From the NCBI GenBank assembly GCA_003354055.1, contig PIVQ01000009.1, forward strand, positions 1 to 42,674: a stretch of 42,674 nucleotides of DNA, in the 5' to 3' direction. The stretch is from Desulfobacteraceae bacterium. GTDB lineage: Bacteria; Desulfobacterota; Desulfobacteria; Desulfobacterales; Desulfobacteraceae. Both the position numbers and the translations under genes were made by a program. Under the pieces are notes generated by a model. That model saw nothing but the letters and a program-made list of their open reading frames with translations, was not told the origin of the DNA and did not search any database. Position 1 is the first letter of the stretch. Each line of letters opens with the position of its first letter. This document shows positions 6,541 to 14,756 of this stretch, one piece after another.

Positions 6541-6918
6541 ATGGATATAAAGCTGCCTTGTACGCTTGTCGGTCATCTGACACGTGAAGAGGTTCACCTG
6601 GCTCTTGTTGACAGGGGTCTGGAGTATGAGAAGGTCAGATACGTTTTGAAGCTTTGCCGCTTGCGACACGATGTCGATAGAGGGAGATTGATTACCGAAG
6701 TTCATTTTAGGCCTAACTGGTACGCAAGGGTTTTAAGAATCTGCATTTCTGGACAACGTACCCTGAGTCACACCCGGAAATCTGAGCTATTTCAAAATTT
6801 AAGGCGTTTAGTGACTCAACGAAAAGAATTGTCGTTTCTTCAGCTATACCAAGATATCTACTGGCTCCGTGAGGGTCGGTTCTGCTCAACAAAAATGGCT
6901 CAAATAAAAGAGGAATAA
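6541..6918 (+). CDS. early protein with C-terminal half antisense to the next gene
   Basis: GGAGG precedes the ATG at 6541, and the first 57 codons (MDIKLPCTLVGHLTREEVHL onward) look like a normal small early gene in tight spacing with its neighbours. From about 6713 the frame runs antisense through the leftward gene, and its C-terminal half looks like shadow sequence. The likely story is a 3' end cut off by insertion of the leftward gene. The true original stop is unknown. No family is recognised. Confidence 0.4.
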   Translation: MDIKLPCTLVGHLTREEVHLALVDRGLEYEKVRYVLKLCRLRHDVDRGRLITEVHFRPNWYARVLRICISGQRTLSHTRKSELFQNLRRLVTQRKELSFLQLYQDIYWLREGRFCSTKMAQIKEE

Positions 6919-7306
6919 CCTTGGCTCCTTTAATTTCCCTCATAGGTTCTTTGTTCACCAGTACCTGCTGGTGTATCCGGTTATTTATCGCATCGTACGG
7001 GCTTCTTAACCGAAAGGAGATATCCTTGATATGAAGCGGACTGGCGTGAGGGGAGAACTTTACCCAGGGTTCGGGGATATGAATGCCAGGAGGAGCAACC
7101 AGCTCTATTTCTTCGTTTGCATAATCCCAGTATCCGTTGATTTCAGAAATGAGCCAGAAAAGTTTTTGAAACGGATACCAACAATCAATGGCTTCTTCGC
7201 AATTGCATTCAACGTGCATGGCAGGGGTGAAAACGTCTGCACCGGAGGTGAGATAGTTAGTTTTTTTTCCGCACTGAGTGCACTGGATGGTGACAGATTC
7301 GATCAT
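6713..7306 (-). CDS. leftward zinc-finger-like protein inserted in the early operon
   Basis: A 197-residue protein read from ATG 7306, chosen because AGGAGG lies five bases before it; the frame is open further upstream. The N-terminus has QCTQCGKK and later VECNCEEA, a probable CxxC...CxC zinc site around residues 9-35. The rest is a mixed fold with no family that I recognise. It is the only leftward gene in the early operon, overlaps the rightward frame at 6541, and has a perfect 20-bp palindrome upstream. This arrangement suggests a later acquired gene with its own promoter, perhaps expressed in the lysogen. Confidence 0.7.
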   Translation of the reverse strand: MIESVTIQCTQCGKKTNYLTSGADVFTPAMHVECNCEEAIDCWYPFQKLFWLISEINGYWDYANEEIELVAPPGIHIPEPWVKFSPHASPLHIKDISFRLRSPYDAINNRIHQQVLVNKEPMREIKGAKVIPLLFEPFLLSRTDPHGASRYLGIAEETTILFVESLNALNFEIAQISGCDSGYVVQKCRFLKPLRTS

Positions 7307-7421
7307 GACAGCCTCCTGTTTATCAATCATTTTATTATCATCTACGGATTTAGCGTATCTGCATTGCCAGATAACTTCAAAGTACTTTTGAAAGTATTTT
7401 CGGACAATAACCATACAAAAT

Positions 7422-7441
7422 CACTGTCAGAACTGACAGTG
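7422..7441. promoter_or_regulatory. perfect 20-bp palindrome, likely operator
   Basis: CACTGTCAG-AA-CTGACAGTG has two perfect 9-base arms. A third CTGACA half-site follows at 7447-7452. It lies upstream of the leftward gene (7306) and just before the rightward gene (7468), so a bound protein could control both directions. It could also form a very tight hairpin, but no T run follows. Confidence 0.55.
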
Positions 7442-7467
7442 GAAAACTGACACTAATGGAGGTTCTT

Positions 7468-8004
7468 ATGGGACGTTCAATACATGACCCCAATCAGCCG
7501 CTTTTGCCCGGGTTTGACGAAACCGGAAAGAAGGCTGTGGGCAGGGTTTACAACGAGCTGAAAAAATTTGATCGGGCACTTTCGGATATCATTGAGACCC
7601 ATCCGGTCCGCCCGGGGGTTGAGGATGAATATGAGATCTGCCAGGAAATTGCCATTTCCCTTAAGCGGGAGATCCGGGATTCAGGGTTGTCCCGGGACGA
7701 ATTTGCCGATGAGGTCAATGTTTTTTTCGGGAGGACCGAGGATCGGCATAAGCTTGATGAATGCCGCAAACCATTAACCGGTAAGGATATTGACAAAATA
7801 ATCTCCGATACAAGGGGGAGACCCCTCCATGCTTATTACCTATATGCATTTCAGCATGTACTGGGGTTTGGGATGGCCAATGCCATCGTCGGGGCCAAGG
7901 GCGGTCAGGTAGTTAGCCAGGAGGATCGGAGATTGCTGGCCCTGGCTCGAATCGGCGACCTTAAAACTAAAATTCAGGAAGCTGAAAAGACCCTTAAACA
8001 ATAG
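7468..8004 (+). CDS. early phage protein, unknown function
   Basis: A 178-residue protein starting at the second ATG, because GGAGG lies directly before it and overlaps the upstream ATG at 7456. It begins MGRSIHDPNQPLLPGF and has a helical middle (EYEICQEIAISLKREIRDSGLSRDEFADEVN) which reads like an XRE-type DNA-binding helix pair, and a helical C-terminus ending in KTKIQEAEKTLKQ. A role in early regulation or transposition support is only a guess. It restarts the rightward operon after the leftward gene. Confidence 0.6.
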   Translation: MGRSIHDPNQPLLPGFDETGKKAVGRVYNELKKFDRALSDIIETHPVRPGVEDEYEICQEIAISLKREIRDSGLSRDEFADEVNVFFGRTEDRHKLDECRKPLTGKDIDKIISDTRGRPLHAYYLYAFQHVLGFGMANAIVGAKGGQVVSQEDRRLLALARIGDLKTKIQEAEKTLKQ

Positions 8005-8012
8005 GAGATCCT

Positions 8013-8321
8013 ATGACCGGTAAATTATCACAGCAGACTATGGACAGGATAGAGAGGATCATACGGGATGCGGTAGCGTTTACGGCTATCAAAGAAACCG
8101 CCCTGGTTGCTTTGCTGATTCCCGGGCACGGTATCCCCCTGAGCCATACCTGCGGGGCCGTGCTTGATCATGACATGATCCGGTTGGAATCCTTCTCAAT
8201 GGGATGGGGTGCAGTCATCGGTGAAGTGTTTTCTGAGGACTACCCGGATGCACCCATGCCGGTTTCGCTTCCGCTCGGGGATATTGTTTGGATCTCCCCT
8301 GAAATCAAGGAGGTGCGGTGA
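8013..8321 (+). CDS. early phage protein, unknown function
   Basis: A 102-residue protein with AGGAG before its ATG, eight bases after the previous gene. It is amphipathic, starting with a helical segment (QQTMDRIERIIRDAVAF) and continuing with mixed sequence. No family is recognised. Its stop overlaps the next start, so the two are probably co-translated. Confidence 0.6.
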   Translation: MTGKLSQQTMDRIERIIRDAVAFTAIKETALVALLIPGHGIPLSHTCGAVLDHDMIRLESFSMGWGAVIGEVFSEDYPDAPMPVSLPLGDIVWISPEIKEVR

Positions 8322-8617
8322 TGGCAACCACATACAGGCGTATTAAATCGGTTTTCACCACGTTTGAGATCCTGGAATACCTTTCCGACTGTCGGGAGCC
8401 GGTAACTGGATCCCAGGTGGCTAAGGACACCGGGTTGCCCTTTCAGACGGTGATGTGTCATCTGGCCACACATCAGGATAAAGGATATGTCCAGACGGTG
8501 GGTGACAAGTACAAACTCGGCATGAAGTTGGCCGTATTCTGGGCCAGGATGAAGAGCGCAAAGGAAAATGAGCTGCAGGGTATCCAACAGGATCTGCAGG
8601 CTTTAAACGGCAACTGA
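8321..8617 (+). CDS. small winged-helix (IclR-N-like) early regulator
   Basis: A 98-residue protein using ATG 8321 in the overlap with the previous stop. A GTG three bases earlier is possible, and AAGGAGGTG lies just upstream. Residues about 10-65 read as a winged helix (FEILEYLSDCREPVTGSQVAKDTGLPFQTVMCHLATHQDKGYV) like the DNA-binding half of IclR regulators, without the effector-binding half. A helical tail follows. It is probably a phage early DNA-binding protein; the target is unknown. Confidence 0.65.
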   Translation: MATTYRRIKSVFTTFEILEYLSDCREPVTGSQVAKDTGLPFQTVMCHLATHQDKGYVQTVGDKYKLGMKLAVFWARMKSAKENELQGIQQDLQALNGN

Positions 8618-8630
8618 TAAGGAGATTGTG

Positions 8631-9545
8631 ATGGGCAAAGGTGAAGTGGATCCTGCAACTGAAATTTATGAGGTGGCCCAGCAGGACATGAAGGCGGAGC
8701 TTGAGAAGATGAACCAGGAACTTGCCGCGGCTAAGGAAGAGTCTTTTGCCCTGGGTATCCTTAAGAAGATTCAATATGACAATGCTCACAATGAGTTTCT
8801 TGAGTATGCGGTTCTTCATAATATCAAGCAGGCTAAGTCATATAAAAAAGGTGGGATGACTTGGAAACAGTTCTGTGATGCTCTGGGTAAATCAGTCCGC
8901 AGGGTGGATGAGATTTTAAGCGATATCCGGCCGTTGACCGAAAAATTTTCGGCGGATTTCGCCGATTTGTCAGGCATCAAATTCAGCAAAATCAGGTATC
9001 TTGGCCGTTCAATTTCGGCGGATTCCGCCGAAATTACCGAAAAAGGTATTCAGGTTGATGACGACATAATTCCGCTCACTCCGGAACATAAAGACGATAT
9101 CGAAGCCTATATCGACAGTCTTAAAAAAGCCGAATCCGAAACCCGGCAGGAAAAAGAGGAACAGGTCAAGGCCAAGGACCGGGTGATCAAAGCCCTTCAC
9201 ACAACAATTAAAGACAATGAAAACGAACTCAAGCGATATACCAGGGATGTCAAACCCGGAGAGATCTCCGAGGTGGAAAAGGACCAGTTAAAAGGAATCC
9301 GAGACCTTAAAGGGCAGTTTGAAGTCTTTCTCAAGGGGATGGGCGTTGATGTGAATATGTTTCTCTACAATGCATCTGAAAAAGTGAAAGCGGAATACAG
9401 CTCCCTCATAGTTTATGCCATGAAGGGATGTGAGTCCATTCGGGATACGGCCCATGAGGATTTTGGCATTTCCATTTTCCCCCAGGGCATGGCTGACCTG
9501 GAAGCCGCTGAATGGATGCAGGACGAATCCGGTGCTGATGAATAA
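8631..9545 (+). CDS. early coiled-coil protein upstream of the transposase
   Basis: A 304-residue protein from ATG 8631 with AAGGAG six bases before it. The N-terminal 35 residues are helical, the middle carries a DNA-binding-like helix (WKQFCDALGKSVRRVDEIL), and residues about 170-210 form a charged coiled coil. Two near-identical DNA palindromes lie in frame and code for FSADFADL and ISADSAEI. I do not recognise a named family. Position directly before the transposase suggests a role in replication or target handling. Confidence 0.6.
   Translation: MGKGEVDPATEIYEVAQQDMKAELEKMNQELAAAKEESFALGILKKIQYDNAHNEFLEYAVLHNIKQAKSYKKGGMTWKQFCDALGKSVRRVDEILSDIRPLTEKFSADFADLSGIKFSKIRYLGRSISADSAEITEKGIQVDDDIIPLTPEHKDDIEAYIDSLKKAESETRQEKEEQVKAKDRVIKALHTTIKDNENELKRYTRDVKPGEISEVEKDQLKGIRDLKGQFEVFLKGMGVDVNMFLYNASEKVKAEYSSLIVYAMKGCESIRDTAHEDFGISIFPQGMADLEAAEWMQDESGADE
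9011..9035. repeat. long palindrome inside a coding region, with a second copy upstream
   Basis: AATTTCGGCGGA-T-TCCGCCGAAATT has two perfect 12-base arms. A shorter relative, TCGGCG-5-CGCCGA, lies 66 bases (exactly 22 codons) upstream around 8948-8964. Both share TTTCGGCGGATT. They may be protein-binding sites embedded in the gene, or mRNA hairpins. Confidence 0.6.
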
Positions 9546-9556
9546 GGAGCAAGGTT

Positions 9557-11281
9557 ATGTCATGGCAGGAAGAGATGGTAGGGGAGCTGAAAAAGGCCAG
9601 AAACGGGGAGAAAACTCAGGTTGTGAAGCGGTATGAATTGATGACCGGCCTGACCAGGGTCTCTTTGTACAGGGTAGCTAAGCGGTTTGGATATAAAACC
9701 GGCCGTAAAAAAAGGTGTGACAAAGGAGAATGTATGCTGACGGAATTACAGATTAAACTCATAGCCGGGCTTATTCATGAAACCCGGCGTGAAAAAAAAG
9801 GGACTATCATGCCCGTAAAAAAGGCCCTGGAACGGGCTGAGTACAATAAAATCATTGAGCCGGGCACGGTTTCGGTCTCAAGGCTCCAAGAGTTGCTCCG
9901 GGAAAGAGGGCTGAATAAAAAGGCCCTGAACGCCGCGACACCTCATACCAATATGAGGTCATTGCATCCCAACCATGTCCATTTCATGGATGTGTCGGTC
10001 TGTATCCAGTATTATCTGAAAAACGGGCAGTTGCGGATTGAACGCGAGGATAAATTTTATAAAAATAAGTGGGAGAATTACGGGAAAATTAAGCAGAAAA
10101 TTTATCGGTACGTTCTGACCGATCATTTTTCCCATACCATTTTTGTAAAATATTACATTACCAAGGGTGAGACCATGGTAAACCTGTTTGATTTCCTGGT
10201 CAGCGCTTGGCAGTCCAAACCCAACTCAAAAGAATTCCCCTTCAGGGGAGTACCCTTTTTGCTGATGATGGACCGTGGTGCCGCCAATATTTCCGGGGCC
10301 ATCATGGATTTTTTAGAGGATATGGGCATTGAGTTCCCGGAACCCGGACCTCACAGCCCGAGGCGGCAGGGCTCGGTCGAGCGGGCTCAGAATCATGTTG
10401 AAATGTATTTTGAAAGCATGCTTAAGGTGGAGCCGTCATCGAGTCTTGACGACCTGAACCAAAAGGCTCTGAAATGGTGTGCCTATATGAATTCCTCACC
10501 CCGACATAGGCACACCCGGTTTGGTACACCCAGGATAGATTGCTGGATGAAAATCACTGAAAAACAGCTTAGGGAATGCCCCTCCTATGAGATCTGCCAG
10601 GACATATTCAGATGCCGGTTTGAGGAACGGTCTGTCAAAGGGGATTATTCCATCAGCTTCCAGGGCGAATCCTTCAGGCTTAAGCATATTAAAGGGATCG
10701 TTCCCAATGTTTCTAGGGTAAAGGTCTTTAAAAAGCCGTTCACCTGGCCCCAGGTCGTTGTTGAGTTTGATGGGACGCAGTATACCGCAGAGCCCGTCAA
10801 GAAAGTGGATGGCGGATTTGATGCAGATTCAGCCATTATCGGTCAAACCTATGCTTCCATGCCGGAAAGCGTCACCCAAAAAGACCTCAAGATCCTTGAG
10901 AATCTTGCCTACGGAGAAAACCGGGGTAAAAAAGATGTGCCGTTTGCCGGACTTAACGGCTTTGACTTTCCGAAATCAAACCGGCCTGAATTCATTCCAA
11001 AGAAATCCACACCCATAAAAATTGAAAAAGAGGCACTGGCCGCCATGGCAGACCGGGAGATCTCCTTGTTCGACCTGTTCAAGGATCTGACCAGGATCGG
11101 GGGGACGCTTGCACCGGATCTGAACCGGGCCATCAGGGCCAGGTACGGAAACTCTATCCCCATGGTAGATCGGGATGCCGTGGTGGATGCCATGGAAGCC
11201 GGGATCCTGTTCGTGGATGAAACGGGGCAATTAGTATTCGGAGGGGATTCTGATGATTCTTTTGCGGCAACTGCTAACTGA
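9557..11281 (+). CDS. Mu-type DDE transposase (MuA-like)
   Basis: A 574-residue transposase that cuts and joins the phage ends during integration and replicative transposition. The N-terminus has helix-turn-helix segments (LTRVSLYRVAKRFGYK), the central RNase-H-like domain has the catalytic triad at D145 (HFMDVSV), D239 (LMMDRG) and E275 (GSVERAQN), and a Mu-type C-terminal beta domain follows (EERSVKGDYSISF, WPQVVVEFDGTQY). Length is close to MuA (663) but shorter at the ends. The ATG is preceded by GGAGCAAGG. It overlaps the ATPase gene by 29 bases. Likely sites are the 14-mers and 17-mers at 420, 490, 40557 and 40600. Confidence 0.92.
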   Translation: MSWQEEMVGELKKARNGEKTQVVKRYELMTGLTRVSLYRVAKRFGYKTGRKKRCDKGECMLTELQIKLIAGLIHETRREKKGTIMPVKKALERAEYNKIIEPGTVSVSRLQELLRERGLNKKALNAATPHTNMRSLHPNHVHFMDVSVCIQYYLKNGQLRIEREDKFYKNKWENYGKIKQKIYRYVLTDHFSHTIFVKYYITKGETMVNLFDFLVSAWQSKPNSKEFPFRGVPFLLMMDRGAANISGAIMDFLEDMGIEFPEPGPHSPRRQGSVERAQNHVEMYFESMLKVEPSSSLDDLNQKALKWCAYMNSSPRHRHTRFGTPRIDCWMKITEKQLRECPSYEICQDIFRCRFEERSVKGDYSISFQGESFRLKHIKGIVPNVSRVKVFKKPFTWPQVVVEFDGTQYTAEPVKKVDGGFDADSAIIGQTYASMPESVTQKDLKILENLAYGENRGKKDVPFAGLNGFDFPKSNRPEFIPKKSTPIKIEKEALAAMADREISLFDLFKDLTRIGGTLAPDLNRAIRARYGNSIPMVDRDAVVDAMEAGILFVDETGQLVFGGDSDDSFAATAN

Positions 11282-12434
11282 TTGCGATATCCGCCAGGGT
11301 AATTTTGCCGACCAGGTCGGTATTTGCAGAATGACGGTCACCAGGATTCTGACCCAGGGGTATATGCCCGGTCGGGAAATCTGGAGAAAACGCTTGGTCA
11401 GGGCTGTTGAAAACTGGATAGAACAGTCTCCGGTTGCAATGGATTGGCTGGAACAAAACAACCATCCTATTTGTGCCATATGGAATGAGTATGACGGTGT
11501 TCCCGGGGATATAAGGGGTTGCCCGCGCGGAACCAGAATCCGGCTGGAACTCGGAGATCCCTGCAAACTAAATAAAAGAAAGGATATTGAGATGATTTTA
11601 GGCAGCACGTTGAAACATTTTAGACTGTTTAAGAACCCGTTTGTCAACGATGTGACCAATGAAAGGGATATTTATCTATCATCTGAACACAGGTTTTTAA
11701 AAGAAATGATGCTGGATTCTGCCAAGTATTGCGGGTTTATCGCAGTTGTAGGCGGTGTCGGATCCGGTAAGTCCGTGATGAGAAAGGCTGTGGCTGAACA
11801 GCTCATTAGCGACGGTATCAAGGTGGTGTATCCGTTGATCATTGATAAATCCAGGATCACCCCCTCATCTCTCATTGAGGCAATCATTATGGATGTTTCA
11901 GAAGAAACGCCAAAACACAGCCTGGAGCAAAAGACCCGGCAGGCGGTGCGGCTACTCAAGGCCCGGGCAGAGAACGGCATGCGCCAGGTGTTGATAATCG
12001 AAGAGGCTCATACCATCGACAAAAGGGCATTCAAGGCGCTTAAGCAGATCTATGAGCTTGAATCCGGGTTTGAAAAACTGATCGGAATCATTCTTATCGG
12101 GCAGCCCGAGCTGCTTAAAAAACTAAATGAGATCGGCAACTCGGATATCCGTGAGGTTATCCGCAGGATCACTACCGCTGAGATTGAGGGACTTGGCAAG
12201 GCTGTAAAACCCTATTTGGAACATAAATTTACCCGAATGAACAGGAAGGCTGAAGATGTCCTGGCGGATGATGCATACGATGCCATCAACAGGCGACTTG
12301 AAAGGATCTCCGGCCGGAAGAAAGTCAACCGCAGTTTTCCGCTTTCGGTAAATAATCTGGTGGCCCGGGCCATGAACACGGCTGTCCAGATGGGAGAAGC
12401 AAAGGTCACGGCTGATTTAATTTTAAATTGTTAA
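11253..12434 (+). CDS. Mu B-like AAA ATPase, transposition target partner
   Basis: A 393-residue protein. An N-terminal HTH (about residues 5-60, FADQVGICRMTVTRIL) is followed by an ExeA/MuB-type AAA domain with Walker A GGVGSGKS at 167-174, Walker B VLIIEEAH near 247-252, and GQPELLKKL later. MuB binds target DNA in an ATP-dependent way and delivers it to the transposase. The gene starts inside the transposase gene and is coupled to it. Fusion of an HTH to the AAA part matches MuB architecture. Confidence 0.88.
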   Translation: MILLRQLLTDCDIRQGNFADQVGICRMTVTRILTQGYMPGREIWRKRLVRAVENWIEQSPVAMDWLEQNNHPICAIWNEYDGVPGDIRGCPRGTRIRLELGDPCKLNKRKDIEMILGSTLKHFRLFKNPFVNDVTNERDIYLSSEHRFLKEMMLDSAKYCGFIAVVGGVGSGKSVMRKAVAEQLISDGIKVVYPLIIDKSRITPSSLIEAIIMDVSEETPKHSLEQKTRQAVRLLKARAENGMRQVLIIEEAHTIDKRAFKALKQIYELESGFEKLIGIILIGQPELLKKLNEIGNSDIREVIRRITTAEIEGLGKAVKPYLEHKFTRMNRKAEDVLADDAYDAINRRLERISGRKKVNRSFPLSVNNLVARAMNTAVQMGEAKVTADLILNC

Positions 12435-12445
12435 AGGAGGATGAG

Positions 12446-12685
12446 ATGCTAGCACCAACGAAAACAGTACCGTGTGAGGATTTTCAGGACCAAGGCCATA
12501 TCCGTCACCCCTACCGGGATTATGTCGAAGGGAAAGAGTCGAATGATTCGGACATCAGAACCCAGGGCACGGGTAAATGGATCCAGATGGTGCCGGGGAG
12601 GGTATCGGTCAGTGAAGTCCCTGAAAAGCTGCATATCGGCGAGGTAAGAAAAGAAGGCGGCCCGGAAGATGCTGTAACATCTTGA
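12446..12685 (+). CDS. small early protein, unknown function
   Basis: A 79-residue acidic protein from ATG 12446, chosen because AAAGGAGG lies five bases upstream; a TTG at 12428 is in frame but lies before this site. No family is recognised. Its stop codon sits inside the early terminator, so it is the last gene of the early operon. Confidence 0.5.
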   Translation: MLAPTKTVPCEDFQDQGHIRHPYRDYVEGKESNDSDIRTQGTGKWIQMVPGRVSVSEVPEKLHIGEVRKEGGPEDAVTS

Positions 12686-12697
12686 TCCGGGCCTTTT
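12659..12697 (+). terminator. Rho-independent terminator of the early operon
   Basis: GGCCCGGA and TCCGGGCC pair over 8 bases, with an inner AGATG/CATCT stem and CTGTAA loop, followed directly by TTTT. It overlaps the 3' end of the preceding gene. Confidence 0.9.
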
Positions 12698-12766
12698 GCA
12701 ATATACCCACATTGCATTTACAAGATTAGCCGGGTCAGATCCCGGTTGTCAAGGAAAGGAAAGTGT

Positions 12767-12967
12767 ATGTTTAAGAACAGTGTTCATCTGAAGTGCCGTA
12801 GCCGGCGTTTGCCGGGGTATTACACAGAAATGTATTGCCAGTCCTGTGGTCAGATTTTTCCCGCTTCCAATACAAAGGTTGTCTGCAAACACTGTAGATC
12901 CAGTGAAGTTATACCCGGAAATGAATGGCGGCCTCTGAAAGACAAACACCCTACTTTAATCTTGTAA
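12767..12967 (+). CDS. small zinc-ribbon protein
   Basis: A 66-residue protein from ATG 12767 with AAGGAAAGG upstream. It has the zinc-ribbon pair YCQSC and VCKHC about 17 residues apart, plus basic N-terminal residues. Mu Com, a translational regulator, is also a small zinc-finger protein, but the position here differs and the match is only of type. It is the first gene after the early terminator. Confidence 0.6.
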   Translation: MFKNSVHLKCRSRRLPGYYTEMYCQSCGQIFPASNTKVVCKHCRSSEVIPGNEWRPLKDKHPTLIL

Positions 12968-12984
12968 GCATGCGAGGAGGAAAG

Positions 12985-13590
12985 ATGAATAGCGAAGATT
13001 ATATGGAAGATGGTCAAGGGCGCTTTGTCCATAAAGACAATGTTGAAGAGATCGACAAAATCCGGAATACCATGGTTTTAGATCATATCCAGGAGGCTGA
13101 ACAACTCCAACAACAAATGGCACGGTTTAAGGAGAAAATCGGTGATGAGATCAGCGCCTTTGTTGAATTGTCCGCCATGGAATACGACACAAAAATCGGC
13201 GGCAAAAAAGGCAATCTAACGCTTCATAGCTATGATATGCAATCCAAAATTCAAGTGCAAATCGCAGAGGACCTTATTTTTGATGAGCGTCTCCAGGTGG
13301 CTAAAAGCATGATTGATGAATGTCTGAACGCTTGGACAAAAGACAGCCGGCCTGAAATCAGGACGATAATCAACGATGCTTTTTCCGTGAATCAGGAAGG
13401 AAAAATCAATACTAAAAGAATCCTGAGATTACGCGGATTAAAGATTAATGATCCTTTATGGAAAAAGGCTATGAAGGCCATAGCTGACAGTCTCCAGGTG
13501 GCTGGATCCAAATCATATATCCGGCTCTATAAGAGAATGGAACCCAATGGTAAATGGCAGAATATCAGCCTTGATTTTGCTGCGCTTTAA
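12985..13590 (+). CDS. DUF3164 family phage protein
   Basis: A 201-residue protein from ATG 12985 with GAGGAGG upstream. It has the DUF3164 pattern: an N-terminal helical DGQGRFVHKDNV, a long central helix, KKGNLTLHSYDM, and a C-terminal ESYxR-like SKSYIRLYKR end. The family is common in Mu-like phages next to GemA, with unknown biochemical role. Synteny with GemA supports the call. Confidence 0.75.
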   Translation: MNSEDYMEDGQGRFVHKDNVEEIDKIRNTMVLDHIQEAEQLQQQMARFKEKIGDEISAFVELSAMEYDTKIGGKKGNLTLHSYDMQSKIQVQIAEDLIFDERLQVAKSMIDECLNAWTKDSRPEIRTIINDAFSVNQEGKINTKRILRLRGLKINDPLWKKAMKAIADSLQVAGSKSYIRLYKRMEPNGKWQNISLDFAAL

Positions 13591-13620
13591 CCTAAAGGTC
13601 ACACGTAAAGGAGACGTTTT

Positions 13621-14247
13621 ATGGAAAAAAGCCTTAGAGATTCCAGCAAAACCCAGCGGCAATTAATCGGCATGGGTTGCAGTCATTTCGGTATGAGCAA
13701 GGACGATAAGCGATCCATGCTTTTGGAAAGATACGGTAAGGAGAGTACTGTGGATCTTGATTTTGCCCAGGCTGAAGAGGTCCTTGACGACCTGGTTGCC
13801 AAGGGGTTTGTCATTAAATCCTCAAAAAGACGGTATCTGAGCCGCCGCCGTCGTCCTTTTCCGGGAGGACAGAAACGTAAATCAGGAAATATGGTTGCCC
13901 TGGCCAGCCAGGCGGAGCTGGCAAAGATCGACGCACTCTCCGGCCTGGTCACCTGGAAGGTGGAGAACGGCCAGCAAAGATGGATGAAAAAGCGGTTCAA
14001 GATGGACCAGGTCAAGACGGCCGGTGATGCCCTTAAGGTGATTGAAGGGCTCAAAGGTATGTTTGAAAACCAGATGAAAAAAAAGTTTGGTAAGGACTGG
14101 TGGCAGGAGCCTTATGAGGATATTGAGGTCTGCTGGTATATCTCCGAATATTTCCCGGCCATGGTGAACGGTAATGTTGTACCGGCTTATGCCCGGATCC
14201 GGGATCGCAGAGAAAACGGCAACGTTTCTGCTGTTATGGGAGGTTAA
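13621..14247 (+). CDS. gemA: GemA-like regulatory protein (DUF1018)
   Basis: A 208-residue protein with AAAGGAGA upstream. The N-terminal QRQLIGMGCSHFGMSKDDKRSMLLERYGKES is the usual start of GemA/DUF1018 proteins (residues about 13-45). A basic stretch follows (RRYLSRRRRPF), then a helical C-terminus. In Mu, GemA affects host gene expression and DNA supercoiling. It follows DUF3164, the common neighbour. Confidence 0.8.
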   Translation: MEKSLRDSSKTQRQLIGMGCSHFGMSKDDKRSMLLERYGKESTVDLDFAQAEEVLDDLVAKGFVIKSSKRRYLSRRRRPFPGGQKRKSGNMVALASQAELAKIDALSGLVTWKVENGQQRWMKKRFKMDQVKTAGDALKVIEGLKGMFENQMKKKFGKDWWQEPYEDIEVCWYISEYFPAMVNGNVVPAYARIRDRRENGNVSAVMGG

Positions 14248-14249
14248 CA

Positions 14250-14675
14250 ATGCCGCGTGGAATGAGTTTCTGGCTCACGAAACAGCAGATGAGAGACGAA
14301 ATCAAAGATGTCACCCGGCGTTTGGGCTGGTGGTTCTTAAAGCCGGGTGACATTGTCAATGCCATGGAGAAATGCCAGGGGCTGAAAAAGGGTGAAAAAC
14401 AGGTTCTGATTTATCCGATCGAAATTATTTCCACCCGGTCTGAGCCCCTGTTTTTTATCACCCAGAAAGAGTGTGTCCGGGAAGGCTTCCCGGACATGAC
14501 ACCCTTTGGATTTGTGGAGATGTTCTGCAGGGCCAATAACTGTCTGTCCACAGCAAAAATTAATAGAATCAAGTTTAGACGACTCAGGGAGGCGTCCAAT
14601 GAGACTGTTACTTTGTCTGATACTTCTGCTCATGGCCGCCTGGCTTTAGCTGTTTGCGGAGGATCTGCAGCATGA
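14250..14675 (+). CDS. ASCH-like phage protein
   Basis: A 141-residue frame. The first 105 residues (MSFWLTKQQMRDEIKDVTRRLGWWFLKPGDIV, later FITQKECVREGFPDMTPFGFVEMFC) match the ASCH-type proteins found in many phages, a PUA-like fold suggested to bind RNA or nucleotides. The last 35 residues are of low quality and overlap a tiny hydrophobic open frame, so the functional C-terminus may lie earlier. Confidence 0.65.
   Translation: MPRGMSFWLTKQQMRDEIKDVTRRLGWWFLKPGDIVNAMEKCQGLKKGEKQVLIYPIEIISTRSEPLFFITQKECVREGFPDMTPFGFVEMFCRANNCLSTAKINRIKFRRLREASNETVTLSDTSAHGRLALAVCGGSAA
14599..14649 (+). CDS. possible 16-residue hydrophobic peptide
   Basis: GGGAGG precedes an ATG that opens a frame MRLLLCLILLLMAAWL, almost purely hydrophobic. 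It overlaps the tail of the ASCH-like gene. It may be a leader-type or membrane peptide, or chance; the good ribosome site is the only support. Confidence 0.2.
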   Translation: MRLLLCLILLLMAAWL

Positions 14676-14756
14676 CCGGCAGCGGAATCCTGGTGCTCTG
14701 GCCGAAGGTAATTAAGTATTAAGAAGTAATCAAAATAATATAGGAGGGTTGAATAT

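Noticed and set aside
5896..6705. Long minus-strand open frame (269 codons) over the early genes
   Set aside because: The opposing plus-strand frames have a Bro-N domain and correct ribosome sites; the minus frame has no motif and crosses gene junctions.
7031..7450. Plus-strand 139-codon open frame opposite the leftward zinc-site gene
   Set aside because: Its composition is that of an antisense shadow, and it lacks a ribosome site. The leftward frame has AGGAGG and cysteine pairs.
14672..14722. 16-codon open frame starting in the ASCH-like gene stop
   Set aside because: A short frame with no hydrophobic or other pattern; the start is not supported beyond the overlap.
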